Shown one piece after another: positions 18,376-26,559 of a stretch of DNA of 64,000 bases. A model generated the notes under the pieces. It did no database searches and had not been told where the DNA came from. It worked only from the letters and a program-made list of their open reading frames with translations. Every line of letters begins with the position of its first letter. The stretch's first letter is position 1. Origin of the DNA: Sphingomonas aurantiaca (GTDB taxonomy: Bacteria; Pseudomonadota; Alphaproteobacteria; Sphingomonadales; Sphingomonadaceae). The stretch is taken from assembly GCF_003050705.1 (NCBI RefSeq), contig NZ_QAOG01000003.1, positions 372,001 through 436,000 of the forward strand, in the 5' to 3' direction. A program made the position numbers and the translations under genes.

Positions 18376-18557
18376 GCCGGTCGTGTCGGAAGGCCGCGTA
18401 TCGTCGCGCGACGAGGGAAGAAAATCCTGCATTGCGCCGCTGTGGCACAAAAACGGGGCGGCAGGACAGGGTTTGCCGCAGACGCCAAGCCGCGTCGATG
18501 CGCGAACCCGAGTTCCGGGGGTCGAACACGGACCGGATCGCGCCTAGGCTGGAGCGC

Positions 18558-19226
18558 GTGAAGACCTATGACGCGCGCTTCTGGAGTCTCGCCGCCGGCC
18601 TGTCGGGCATGGCCGGTTATGTCGACGCGATCGGCTTCCTCAAGCTGGGTGGCCTGTTCGTGTCGTTCATGAGCGGCAATTCGACCCAGCTTGCGGTCGG
18701 CGCGGTGCTCGATCCGCCAATGGCGGCGATGGCGGGGCGGCTCGTGCTCGGGTTCGTCGGCGGGGTTGTCGCGGGCACGCTGCTGTCCGAGATCGCCGGC
18801 CGCTATCGCAAGTCCGCCGTCCTGGTCTTCGTCGCCGCAGTCCTGGCGATCGCGGCGGGCATCGACGGCCGCGCCTCGATCGGCTGGACGACGACCATGA
18901 TGGCAGCGGCGATGGGATCCGCGAACACTGTCTTCCAGCGCGCGGGCGAGGTCAGCATCGGCGTGACCTATATGACCGGAACGCTCGTCAAGTTCGGCCA
19001 GCGTCTGGCGGGCGCGCTGATCGGCGGGCCGCGCTGGGCGTGGCTGCCCTATCTGGTGCTATGGGCCGCGCTGGTCGGCGGGGCGATCGGCGGTGCGCTC
19101 GCCTATGCGCGGCTTGGCACCGACGGATTGTGGATCGCCGCCTTGGTCGCGATCGCGCTCGCTGGCTACGCCGCAGCGCTCGGTCCTGCCGAACCCGCAG
19201 GCGCACGACACCGGCCCGCGGTGTAG
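18558..19226 (+). CDS. DUF1275 family membrane protein (YoaK-like)
   Basis: A multi-spanning inner-membrane protein with about six hydrophobic segments and the family sequences GMAGYVDAIGFLKLGGLFVSFMSGNSTQL near the N-terminus and GSANTVFQRAGEVSIGVTYMTGTLVKFG in the middle. The function of DUF1275 proteins is not established. The GTG at 18558 gives 222 residues, the normal size; the GGAG before it is unusually close (3 bases), so an ATG at 18498 is an alternative that would add 20 residues. Confidence 0.85.
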   Translation: MKTYDARFWSLAAGLSGMAGYVDAIGFLKLGGLFVSFMSGNSTQLAVGAVLDPPMAAMAGRLVLGFVGGVVAGTLLSEIAGRYRKSAVLVFVAAVLAIAAGIDGRASIGWTTTMMAAAMGSANTVFQRAGEVSIGVTYMTGTLVKFGQRLAGALIGGPRWAWLPYLVLWAALVGGAIGGALAYARLGTDGLWIAALVAIALAGYAAALGPAEPAGARHRPAV

Positions 19227-19240
19227 CGCCTGCCGTGATG

Positions 19241-20164
19241 TCAGGCGTTGGCGGCGCGCGTCAGGCTCAGGAAGACGTCCTCGAGATCGGGTTCCTTGGT
19301 CGAGACGTCGACGATCCCGAACCCGCCGCCCTGGATCGCCGCCAGCACCTCGCCAGCGTTGACGCGATCCTTCTTGTATGTGATCTCAAGCGTCCGATCG
19401 CCCTTGAGCGTGATCTTCTCGAAGCAAATGTTCGCGGGGATATCGGTCACGTCGCGGTCGACCGTCACCGCGACGATCTTCTCCTGCGCCTTGCCGACCA
19501 GCTCACGCGTCGGTTCGTTGGCGATCAGGCGACCGTTGTTGATGATCGCGATCCGGTCGCAGAGCTCCTCGGCTTCCTCCAGATAATGCGTCGTCAGGAC
19601 GACCGTGACGCCTGCCGCATTGAGGCTGCGGACATAGGTCCAGAGCTGCTGGCGCAGTTCGATGTCGACTCCCGCTGTCGGTTCGTCGAGCACGAGCACG
19701 GGGGGCGAATGGACCATCGCCTTGGCCACCATCAGGCGGCGCTTCATGCCCCCCGACAGCGTGCGCGCATAGGCGTGCGCCTTGTCCTCCAGATGCACCG
19801 CGCGGAGCAGCTCCATCGTCCGGCGCTTCGCCTTGGGCACGCCGTAAAGCCCAGCTTGGATTTCCAGCGTCTCGAACGGCGAGAAGAACGGATCGAACAG
19901 GATCTCCTGGTTGACGATACCGATCGAGGCCTTGGCGTTGCGCGGATGCTCGTCGGTGTCGAAGCCCCAGATCGCGGCGTTGCCGTCGGTCTTGTTGACG
20001 AGTCCTGCGAGGATGTTGATCAGCGTCGACTTGCCCGCGCCGTTCGGGCCGAGCAGACCGAAGATCTGGCCGCGCGGGACGTCGAACGTCACGCCGTCGA
20101 GCGCGCGCTTTCCGCCGGCGTAGGTCTTGCAGAGATTCGAGATTGCGATCGCGGCTTCGGTCAT
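19241..20164 (-). CDS. ABC transporter ATP-binding protein (DrrA/YadG type)
   Basis: A 307-residue ABC ATPase. Walker A GPNGAGKST is at residues 39-47, the signature LSGGMKRRL near 136, Walker B VLVLDEPTAGVD near 156, and the switch His in TTHYLEEAEEL. A C-terminal ~80-residue extension ends the protein, as in DrrA-like exporters of drugs or polysaccharide. No ABC-2 permease gene is adjacent on either side, which is unusual because the permease normally lies next to it. It ends close to the convergent DUF1275 gene (14 bases). Confidence 0.92.
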   Translation of the reverse strand: MTEAAIAISNLCKTYAGGKRALDGVTFDVPRGQIFGLLGPNGAGKSTLINILAGLVNKTDGNAAIWGFDTDEHPRNAKASIGIVNQEILFDPFFSPFETLEIQAGLYGVPKAKRRTMELLRAVHLEDKAHAYARTLSGGMKRRLMVAKAMVHSPPVLVLDEPTAGVDIELRQQLWTYVRSLNAAGVTVVLTTHYLEEAEELCDRIAIINNGRLIANEPTRELVGKAQEKIVAVTVDRDVTDIPANICFEKITLKGDRTLEITYKKDRVNAGEVLAAIQGGGFGIVDVSTKEPDLEDVFLSLTRAANA

Positions 20165-20216
20165 GGCTGCGGCATAGCGGGGCGGGAAGGGCGGGTCATC
20201 CCCTCGGGCGTCGCAA

Positions 20217-20359
20217 AGAAGATTTGTTCGCGCGGAGGCGCGGAGATGTCGTATCCAGCCTGTCGGTCGGGAGACGCACTTCCTGTCCGGCCGTTCCTGA
20301 TGTGAGGGTCACTTCGCGACAAGCGCAACACCTCCGCGCCTCCGCGTGAACAAATCCTT
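20217..20359. repeat. Long inverted repeat in the ABC ATPase / zinc-finger divergent region
   Basis: GATTTGTTCGCGCGGAGGCGCGGAG-type left arm (20221-20245) and its inverse right arm (20332-20356) match over 25 bases with one mismatch, separated by about 86 bases. The GGAGGCGCGGAG core marks a repeat family distinct from the CCCCGG elements. It occupies most of the divergent promoter region. Confidence 0.8.
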
Positions 20360-20420
20360 CCTTCTCCGTGACACAGAAGAACCAATTGCCCGCCCCGCCC
20401 GCGCTTGCTATCGCGCCCGC

Positions 20421-20654
20421 ATGCATCCGCCGCTCGAAACCACCCGCGTCACCCACGCCCGCGTCGCCTGCGATGGCGCCACCGACATTCCCGGCGGCGC
20501 AGCGCTCGGCCATCCGCGCGTGTGGTTGCAGATCGACGAGACCGGCTATGTCGATTGCGGCTATTGCGACCGGCGCTTCATCCTGGTCGGCGGGGCCGCC
20601 GATGGCGCGGACCAGTCGACATTGCGCGACCATGGGGATGGCGCGGGCCGCTAA
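20421..20654 (+). CDS. CHCC-type zinc-finger protein (NDUFS6-like)
   Basis: A 77-residue protein matching the small zinc-finger family related to the NDUFS6 accessory subunit of complex I. The four zinc ligands are visible as VACDG, GHPRVWL and CGYC (Cys-His-Cys-Cys). The ATG at 20421 is chosen because upstream codons fall in the inverted repeat. The protein is possibly peripheral to respiratory NADH dehydrogenase in alphaproteobacteria, though the nuo genes are not here. tldD follows after 18 bases on the same strand. Confidence 0.88.
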   Translation: MHPPLETTRVTHARVACDGATDIPGGAALGHPRVWLQIDETGYVDCGYCDRRFILVGGAADGADQSTLRDHGDGAGR

Positions 20655-20672
20655 GCCCCTTATATCTATCGA

Positions 20673-22100
20673 ATGACGATAGCTGCAGATCCCCGCTCGT
20701 TCCTCTACCGCGACACGCTCGACCCCGAGCAGGCGCAGGCGCTGACCGCCAAGGCGCTCGGCAAGGCCGATGACGGCGAACTCTATCTCCAATATCGCAA
20801 GGCCGAGGCGTTCGGGTTCGACGACGGCCGGCTGAAGACCGCCTCCTACGACACGAGCTCGGGTTTCGGCCTGCGCGCGGTATCGGGCGAGATGACCGCG
20901 TTCGCGCATTCGAACGAGATGACCCCTGCTGCGATCCGCCGCGCCGCCGAGACGATGGCGCTGATCGAACCGGGCGTCGCCGCGAAGGCCGGCCCGCCAC
21001 AGGGCACCAACCGCCACCGCTACACCGCTGCCGATCCGCTCGATCTCGTGCCGTTCGCGGACAAGGTGAACCTCTGCCAGACGATCGACGCCGCCGCACG
21101 CGCGCGCGATCCGCGCGTGGCGCAGGTCTCGGTCAGCCTGTCGGGGACGTGGTCGGTGGTCGAGATCGTCCGTGCGGACGGGTTCATCGCGACCGACGTG
21201 CGGCCGCTGGTGCGGCTTAACGTGTCGATCGTCGCCGAGCAGAATGGCCGTCGCGAGACGGGCGGCTACGGCATCGGCGGGCGCTATCTATACACCGACC
21301 TGTTCCAGCCCGAGACGTACAACCGCGCGATCAACGAGGCGCTGTCGCAGGCGCTGGTCAATCTCGACTCGATCGCGGCGCCCGCGGGCGAGATGACCGT
21401 GCTGCTCGGCAACGGCTGGCCCGGCATCCTGCTGCACGAGGCGATCGGTCACGGGCTCGAGGGCGACTTCAACCGCAAGGGCACGTCGGCCTTCTCCGGC
21501 CGCATCGGCGAGCGCGTCGCGGCCGAGGGCGTGACCGTCGTCGACGACGGCTCGCTCCAGGATCGCCGTGGGTCGCTGACGATCGACGACGAGGGTACGC
21601 CGACGCGCGAGACCGTGCTGATCGAGGACGGCATTCTCAAGGGCTATATGCAGGACCGGCTCAACGCGCGGCTGATGGGCGTGGAGGCGACCGGCAACGG
21701 CCGCCGCGAAAGCTATGCGCACGCGCCGATGCCGCGGATGACCAACACCTTCATGAAGGCGGGCAATGACGATCCCGCCGAGCTGCTGAGCCGCGTGAAG
21801 AAGGGCATCTTCGCCAAGGCGTTCGGCGGCGGGCAGGTCGATATCGTGTCGGGCAAGTTCGTGTTCAGCTGCACCGAGGCGTATCTGGTCGAGGACGGCA
21901 AGCTGGGCGCACCGATCAAGGGCGCGACGCTGATCGGCGACGGGCCGAGCTCGCTGACCAAGGTGCGCGGGATCGGCAACGACTTCGCGCTCGACGAGGG
22001 TATCGGGATCTGCGGCAAGGGCGGGCAGTCGGTGCCCGCGGGCGTCGGCCAGCCGACGTTGCTGGTCGACGGGCTTACGGTCGGCGGGACGGCGGCTTAA
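20673..22100 (+). CDS. tldD: Metalloprotease TldD
   Basis: A 475-residue TldD, the catalytic half of the TldD/TldE (PmbA) protease that trims unfolded peptides such as microcin precursors. The zinc motif HEAIGHGLEGD lies at about residues 255-265 with His255, Glu256 and His260. The third ligand region near the C-terminus includes GKGGQSVPAGVGQPTLLVDGLTVGG. tldE/pmbA is not in the window. The stop overlaps by 4 bases the stop of the convergent CcdB-like gene. Confidence 0.95.
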   Translation: MTIAADPRSFLYRDTLDPEQAQALTAKALGKADDGELYLQYRKAEAFGFDDGRLKTASYDTSSGFGLRAVSGEMTAFAHSNEMTPAAIRRAAETMALIEPGVAAKAGPPQGTNRHRYTAADPLDLVPFADKVNLCQTIDAAARARDPRVAQVSVSLSGTWSVVEIVRADGFIATDVRPLVRLNVSIVAEQNGRRETGGYGIGGRYLYTDLFQPETYNRAINEALSQALVNLDSIAAPAGEMTVLLGNGWPGILLHEAIGHGLEGDFNRKGTSAFSGRIGERVAAEGVTVVDDGSLQDRRGSLTIDDEGTPTRETVLIEDGILKGYMQDRLNARLMGVEATGNGRRESYAHAPMPRMTNTFMKAGNDDPAELLSRVKKGIFAKAFGGGQVDIVSGKFVFSCTEAYLVEDGKLGAPIKGATLIGDGPSSLTKVRGIGNDFALDEGIGICGKGGQSVPAGVGQPTLLVDGLTVGGTAA

Positions 22101-22387
22101 TAGCCTGAGATCAGCATATCGAGTGCGGCCTTGATCTCGGACTGTGCCGCCTCGAGCGTGGTCACGATGGCTTCGATATCGCGGATGTCGATTGCACGGG
22201 CTAGCGGCGTGACCATTGTCAGGGCTTGGCCGTTGATTGTGAAGCTCGGTGTCAGCCTCTTAACGATGACCGCGTCGGTTGGACGGAGCGGCACCACGAA
22301 GCGCGTCTGAAGGTCGGACAACAGATCTGATTGGCAATCAATGACCAGCACGTTGCCTCGGATTCGATAGACGTCGAACTGTGCCAC
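22097..22387 (-). CDS. CcdB-like toxin of a type II toxin-antitoxin pair
   Basis: A 96-residue protein resembling CcdB: MAQFDVYRIRGNVLVIDCQSDLL, RFVVPLRP, and TPSFTINGQALTMVT match the CcdB fold throughout. It begins with GTG directly after the antitoxin stop (TGAGTG). E. coli CcdB poisons gyrase through C-terminal Trp-Gly-Ile; here the tail is ISGY, so Trp is replaced by Ser and Ile by Tyr. The toxin may have a different target, be weak, or be inactive. It is convergent with tldD. Confidence 0.85.
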   Translation of the reverse strand: MAQFDVYRIRGNVLVIDCQSDLLSDLQTRFVVPLRPTDAVIVKRLTPSFTINGQALTMVTPLARAIDIRDIEAIVTTLEAAQSEIKAALDMLISGY

Positions 22388-22633
22388 TCAGAGCGGCCGC
22401 AAATGCGCGAGCGGATCACCATTCTCGTCGTACCAGCGGTTCCAACCGTCGATTGCTTCACGATTGTCTTCCTTCCAGCGCCGCTCCTGCTCGACCTTCG
22501 TGGCGTGCCGGATCGCTTGTTCGCTGATCTGCGAAAGGTTGAGTCCCGCTTCCCGTGCCGCCGCAACAATGCCGGTATCCAGCGACATATTGACCGATTT
22601 GCGCTTGCCGGTGGCGATGGGATCATGCTTCAT
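22388..22633 (-). CDS. CcdA-like antitoxin
   Basis: An 81-residue protein from ATG 22633 (83 residues if the in-frame GTG at 22639 is used). The N-terminal half (RKSVNMSLDTGIVAAAREAGLNLSQISEQAI) fits the ribbon-helix-helix DNA-binding domain of CcdA, and the C-terminal part (ERRWKEDNREAIDGWNRWYDENGDPL) fits the flexible toxin-binding tail. Antitoxin first, toxin abutting, is the usual order; the antitoxin probably autoregulates the pair. The short region before the start lies next to the divergent PNPOx-fold gene. Confidence 0.85.
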   Translation of the reverse strand: MKHDPIATGKRKSVNMSLDTGIVAAAREAGLNLSQISEQAIRHATKVEQERRWKEDNREAIDGWNRWYDENGDPLAHLRPL

Positions 22634-22682
22634 GCGCACAAGTTATGCGCGTAGCTGGCGCGCGTCAATCCGGAGTCGATCG

Positions 22683-23243
22683 ATGGAATTCTTCCCCGCG
22701 CTCACCGACGATCACCGCGCATTCGTCGCGCGGCAGCCGGTGTTCTTCGTCGCGACGGCGGCGGAGGGCGCGCGGATCAACCTCAGTCCCAAGGGCATGG
22801 ACGGCTTTCGCGTGCTCGATGCGAACACCGTCGCGTATCTCGACGTCGGTGGCTCGGGGAACGAGACCAACGCGCATCTCGCCGCGGACGGGCGGATCAC
22901 GATCATGTTCTGCGCCTTCGACCAGCCCGCGCTGATCTTCCGGATCTATGGCACGGGTCGCGCGGTGCTGCCGCAGGATACCGAATGGGCGGAACTGTAC
23001 GCGAGGTTCACGCCGCTGCCGGGCACGCGACAGATCTTCGTGATCTCGGTTGGTGAGGTGCAGACGAGTTGCGGCTGGGGCGTGCCGTTCATGGCGCTGG
23101 AGCGCGAGCGGCAGACTCTGTCGAAATATCACGCGGCACAGGCTGGGACCGAGCGGCTCGCAAAATGGGCCGGGCGGACCAAAAGCATCGACGGGTTGCC
23201 GGTGCGCGTTGCGACGGTCTTGCCGGACGGTGGCGGCGCGTAA
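22683..23243 (+). CDS. Pyridoxamine 5'-phosphate oxidase-fold protein
   Basis: A 186-residue flavin- or heme-binding split-barrel protein. It shows PVFFVATAAEGARINLSPKG and the mid segment NETNAHLAADGRITIMFCAFDQPALIFRIYGTG characteristic of the PNPOx-like superfamily. Family members reduce F420, bind FMN or act on small molecules; substrate unknown here. It diverges from the toxin-antitoxin pair, 49 bases from its ATG. Confidence 0.85.
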   Translation: MEFFPALTDDHRAFVARQPVFFVATAAEGARINLSPKGMDGFRVLDANTVAYLDVGGSGNETNAHLAADGRITIMFCAFDQPALIFRIYGTGRAVLPQDTEWAELYARFTPLPGTRQIFVISVGEVQTSCGWGVPFMALERERQTLSKYHAAQAGTERLAKWAGRTKSIDGLPVRVATVLPDGGGA

Positions 23244-23283
23244 TTTGCCGACATCTGGGTGCCGGCTATATCCCTAACAATAG

Positions 23284-23391
23284 CCACCACCCCGGCGAAT
23301 GCCGGGGTCCAGTTGGAGAGGTCGATGTAACTAGGCGCAGCCCGTCGTTACGCCCGTTTCCCGACTGGACCCCGGCCTTCGCCGGGGTGGT
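23284..23391. repeat. REP-like inverted-repeat element, family A, copy 3
   Basis: The arms CACCACCCCGGCGAATGCCGG and the inverse flank a core beginning GAGGTCGATGTAAC and ending CGTCGTTACGCCCGT. The core is almost the same as in copy 4. It lies between the convergent PNPOx-fold gene and the sorbosone-dehydrogenase-like gene. Confidence 0.85.
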
Positions 23392-23452
23392 CTTTGCTGA
23401 TAGGACCCGTCTTAAGCTGTCTTGCAGTGACTGAAGCGGGCTGTTCCGCCTC

Positions 23453-24781
23453 CTACCGCCCAGCGCTGACTCGCCAGATCACGTTGCCGACGTCGTCCGC
23501 CACGAGCAGGCCACCGGTCTTGTCGGTGATGACCCCGACCGGGCGACCCTGCGCGTCGCCGTCCTTGTTCAGGAACCCGCCGAGCACGTCGACCGGCTTG
23601 GCGTTCGCCGCCGGGAAGCCGGTGTCGCCGAACGGCACGTAGACCACCTTGTAGCCGGAGACGGGCTTGCGGTTCCACGAACCATGCTCGCCGACGAACG
23701 CGCCGTTGGCGAACTTCGCGCCGAGCTTGGCATCGGCCGAGAAGGTCAGGCCGAGGGCTGCGACGTGTGGCCCCAGTGCATAGTCAGGGCGCTTTGCATA
23801 TTGCTGGAGCGCGGGGTTCTTCGGCTCGACCCGGCTGTCAGGATAGCCGCCCCAATAATACCAGGGCCAGCCGAAATTGTCGCCGAACTCGACCTGCGTC
23901 ATGTAATCGGGCGCGAGATCGGAGCCGAGCATGTCGCGCTCGTTGGCCACGGTCCACAGCCCGCCCGACTTGGGGTTGATTGCCATGCCGTTGGGGTTGC
24001 GCAGGCCGGCGGCATAGATCCGCCAGTTCTTGTCCTTGGGCCAGACCTGCAGGATGTTCGCGCGGTATTTCTCGGCGTCCATGCCGTTCTCGGCGATGTT
24101 CGACGACGAGCCGACGCCGACGTACAGCGTCTTGCCGTCCGCGGCCGTGATGACGTTGCGCGCCCAGTGGTTGCCGCCTGGGTTGAGCTTGATGACGAGC
24201 TCGGGCTTGGCGGTAATCTTCGTCGCGCCTTCGGTATAGGGCACGCGAACGAGCGCGTCGGTGTTGCCGATATAGAGCTGGCCATCGAGCAAAGTCATGC
24301 CGAACGGTGAGTTAAGGCCGGTCATGAACACCGACTTCGTCTCCGCAACGCCATCGCCGTTCGCGTCGCGCAGCAGCGTGATGCGGTTGGCCGAGGGCAC
24401 GCCGGCGCCGGCGCGGCCCATCAGCACCTTCATCACCCACCCCGTGATCCCGCCGCCTTCGCGCGGTGGCGAATTCGTCTCGGCGACCAGTACGTCGCCA
24501 TTGGGCAGGCGGTACATCCAGCGCGGGTGATCGAGCCCGGTCGCGAACGACTGGACCTTCAGGCCCGCAGCGGGGGTCGGCATCGTACCGTTCTGCCAGC
24601 CGACCACCTTGGCGACCTTGACGGTCGGGATCGTCTGGATGCGCGGATCCGTGATCTTGGGCAGCTTGCCGGCGACCTGGTCGACCGACAGTTCGGCCGT
24701 GTCGGGCCAGGCGAGATAGGTAACGCCCCCGGCGATCACGAGAAGTATCAAGCCGAGGACAATGAGGATGTGTTTGCGCAT
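23453..24781 (-). CDS. Sorbosone dehydrogenase-like beta-propeller protein (PQQ-type sugar dehydrogenase family)
   Basis: A 442-residue exported or membrane-anchored protein. The start at 24781 (MRKHILIVLG) gives one hydrophobic segment at about residues 4-24. The beta-propeller shows LDHPRWMYRLPNGDVLVAET, GLNSPFGMTLL, NHWARNV, AAGLRNPNGMAINP and FVGEHGSWNRKPVSG, typical of the GSDH/sorbosone dehydrogenase family of periplasmic quinoprotein oxidoreductases. No PQQ biosynthesis genes are in the window, so the cofactor is inferred from the family only. Confidence 0.88.
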   Translation of the reverse strand: MRKHILIVLGLILLVIAGGVTYLAWPDTAELSVDQVAGKLPKITDPRIQTIPTVKVAKVVGWQNGTMPTPAAGLKVQSFATGLDHPRWMYRLPNGDVLVAETNSPPREGGGITGWVMKVLMGRAGAGVPSANRITLLRDANGDGVAETKSVFMTGLNSPFGMTLLDGQLYIGNTDALVRVPYTEGATKITAKPELVIKLNPGGNHWARNVITAADGKTLYVGVGSSSNIAENGMDAEKYRANILQVWPKDKNWRIYAAGLRNPNGMAINPKSGGLWTVANERDMLGSDLAPDYMTQVEFGDNFGWPWYYWGGYPDSRVEPKNPALQQYAKRPDYALGPHVAALGLTFSADAKLGAKFANGAFVGEHGSWNRKPVSGYKVVYVPFGDTGFPAANAKPVDVLGGFLNKDGDAQGRPVGVITDKTGGLLVADDVGNVIWRVSAGR

Positions 24782-25018
24782 GAGGGGGAGATTAGGGGGG
24801 CGAGAGGGCGGGGGCAATGGTCACGGCGCCCCCTCGTTGCCTCAACACTTGCCCCCTCCGTCATTACGGCGAAAGCGGGGATATCCACGAGGCAAATGCG
24901 GTGGCCCGAACCCGGGGATCCCTACTCTCTCTGGGATCATTGTCGAAGTGTCGTGGTAGCGTTGAGCGCTCTCAAACGACCATGACGGCACCGGGATAAC
25001 AGCAAGGCGACACGTCCC
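24782..25018. other. Gene-free interval with a decayed palindromic repeat
   Basis: About 240 bases upstream of the sorbosone-dehydrogenase-like gene and downstream of corC. It contains weak hairpin remnants (GGCGAAAGCGGGGATATCC and GGGATCCCTACTCTC near 24867-24935) that look like an eroded repeat of the kinds found elsewhere in the window. No credible gene is seen. Confidence 0.5.
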
Positions 25019-25918
25019 TCAGTCGTCATCCTCGACCGGCACCACCGGCGGATGCAGGCGCAACCTATTGATGCGCCGCTCGTCCGCGTCGGTGATCTCG
25101 AGCTTCCACCCGCTGGGATGATCGACGCATTCGCCGACTTGCGGCACGTGGCCGGCCAGCAACGCCGCCAATCCACCCAGCGTGTCGATATCGCCATCGA
25201 CTTCGGCCAGACGCGCATCGATCAGCTCGGCTGCGTCTTCCAGCTCGGCGCGCGCGTCGACGTCCCAGGCACCGCCGTCGATCGGCGTCATCAAGACCTG
25301 CGGCGCGTCGTCATGCTCGTCCTCGATATCGCCGACGATCTCCTCGATCAGATCCTCGAACGTGACGAGGCCCTCAGTGCCCGAATATTCGTCGAGCACG
25401 ATCGTCAAGTGGACATGCTTCTGCCGCATGTCGGCGAGCAGATCGAGCGCCCCGCGCGACATCGGCGCATACAGGGGCTCGCGGATCAGCCCGGCGATCG
25501 ACGCAGGGTGTTCGGCACCGGTCGCCAGGATGTTGAAGACGTCTTTTATGTGGACCATACCAATGATCGTATCAAGATTGTCGCGGTAGACCGGCAGGCG
25601 GCTGTGGCCCGCTTCGGCGAACAGCTTGACGAGGTCGGCGAACGGGGTGTCCTCCTCGACCGCGATGATGTCGGCGCGCGGCACGCCGACATCGCCTGCG
25701 TCACGCTCGCTGAAATGCAGCAGGTTGCGGACCATCTGGCGTTCGAGCGGGGTGAGATCGCCCTTGGCATCGGGGGCGGGATCGCCCTCGTGCCGGTCGA
25801 TCGCCTCCTCGAGTTGGTCGCGCAGCGATTCGTCGGGGGTGCCGAAGATCAGGCCTTTCAGCCCGCGCCAGATACTGTCGGTACTATCGCCGTTTCCGGC
25901 AGTGGGGCCATCGGCCAT
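25019..25918 (-). CDS. CorC/HlyC-type CBS domain protein
   Basis: A 299-residue cytosolic protein. Two CBS domains occupy about residues 75-195 (VPRADIIAVEEDTPFADLV; GMVHIKDVFNI; LVTFEDLIEEIVGDIEDE) and a CorC_HlyC transporter-associated domain follows. It has been linked to magnesium/cobalt export; here it lies at the end of the conserved miaB-phoH-ybeY-corC series, 8 bases after ybeY. The usual downstream lnt gene is absent. Confidence 0.92.
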   Translation of the reverse strand: MADGPTAGNGDSTDSIWRGLKGLIFGTPDESLRDQLEEAIDRHEGDPAPDAKGDLTPLERQMVRNLLHFSERDAGDVGVPRADIIAVEEDTPFADLVKLFAEAGHSRLPVYRDNLDTIIGMVHIKDVFNILATGAEHPASIAGLIREPLYAPMSRGALDLLADMRQKHVHLTIVLDEYSGTEGLVTFEDLIEEIVGDIEDEHDDAPQVLMTPIDGGAWDVDARAELEDAAELIDARLAEVDGDIDTLGGLAALLAGHVPQVGECVDHPSGWKLEITDADERRINRLRLHPPVVPVEDDD

Positions 25919-25926
25919 CGTGGTCG

Positions 25927-26436
25927 TCAGTCCTCTGTTATCAAATAGGGATCGTGGAGCCCGAGCGCGGCGAGTGCGTCGCGTTCGATCTGCTCCATAC
26001 CCTCCGCCTCGTCGTCGTCCATATGATCATAGCCTAGCAGATGCAGCGTGCCGTGCACCATCAGATGCATCGCATGATCCTCGACCGAGATGCCGCGCTC
26101 GGCGGCTTCCGCGACGCAGACGCCGTGCGCGAGGATGATGTCGCCGAGCAGCACCTCGCCATCGTCCGAATTCTGCGCGATCGTCTCGAGCAGATCGGCC
26201 TGCACCATCGGGAAGGACAGGACGTTGGTCGGCTTGTCCTTCTGGCGATATTGCTTGTTGAGCGTGTGGACCTCGTCGTCCGACGCGAGCCGGAACGAGA
26301 TCTCGACCGTGGCGGCGCCGGTCAGCAGCTGGCCGTGCGGCGTGCGTTCGATCGCCGCGGTCGCGGCGCGCTGGGCAAGGCCGTCCCAGTCCTGGTCGGG
26401 CCAGGGAGCCTCCGAAGAGAGCGCGATTTCGAGCAT
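25927..26436 (-). CDS. ybeY: rRNA maturation RNase YbeY
   Basis: A 169-residue zinc endoribonuclease for 16S rRNA 3' maturation and ribosome quality control. The UPF0054 metal motif is MVHGTLHLLGYDH with His128, His132 and His138. The upstream RQKDKPTNVLSFP segment is also conserved. It sits between phoH and corC, 8 bases from the latter. Confidence 0.96.
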   Translation of the reverse strand: MLEIALSSEAPWPDQDWDGLAQRAATAAIERTPHGQLLTGAATVEISFRLASDDEVHTLNKQYRQKDKPTNVLSFPMVQADLLETIAQNSDDGEVLLGDIILAHGVCVAEAAERGISVEDHAMHLMVHGTLHLLGYDHMDDDEAEGMEQIERDALAALGLHDPYLITED

Positions 26437-26559
26437 GCGGGTCCTTCCGGCGGAAACGTCAGGACGAAATCATTACACAGGTGGCAAAGTTCCGCACCCC
26501 TTACGGTATGCGGACGGTCCGGCGGCTATCCCGGCATGTCCGGGACAGCCGCGCAGGGG

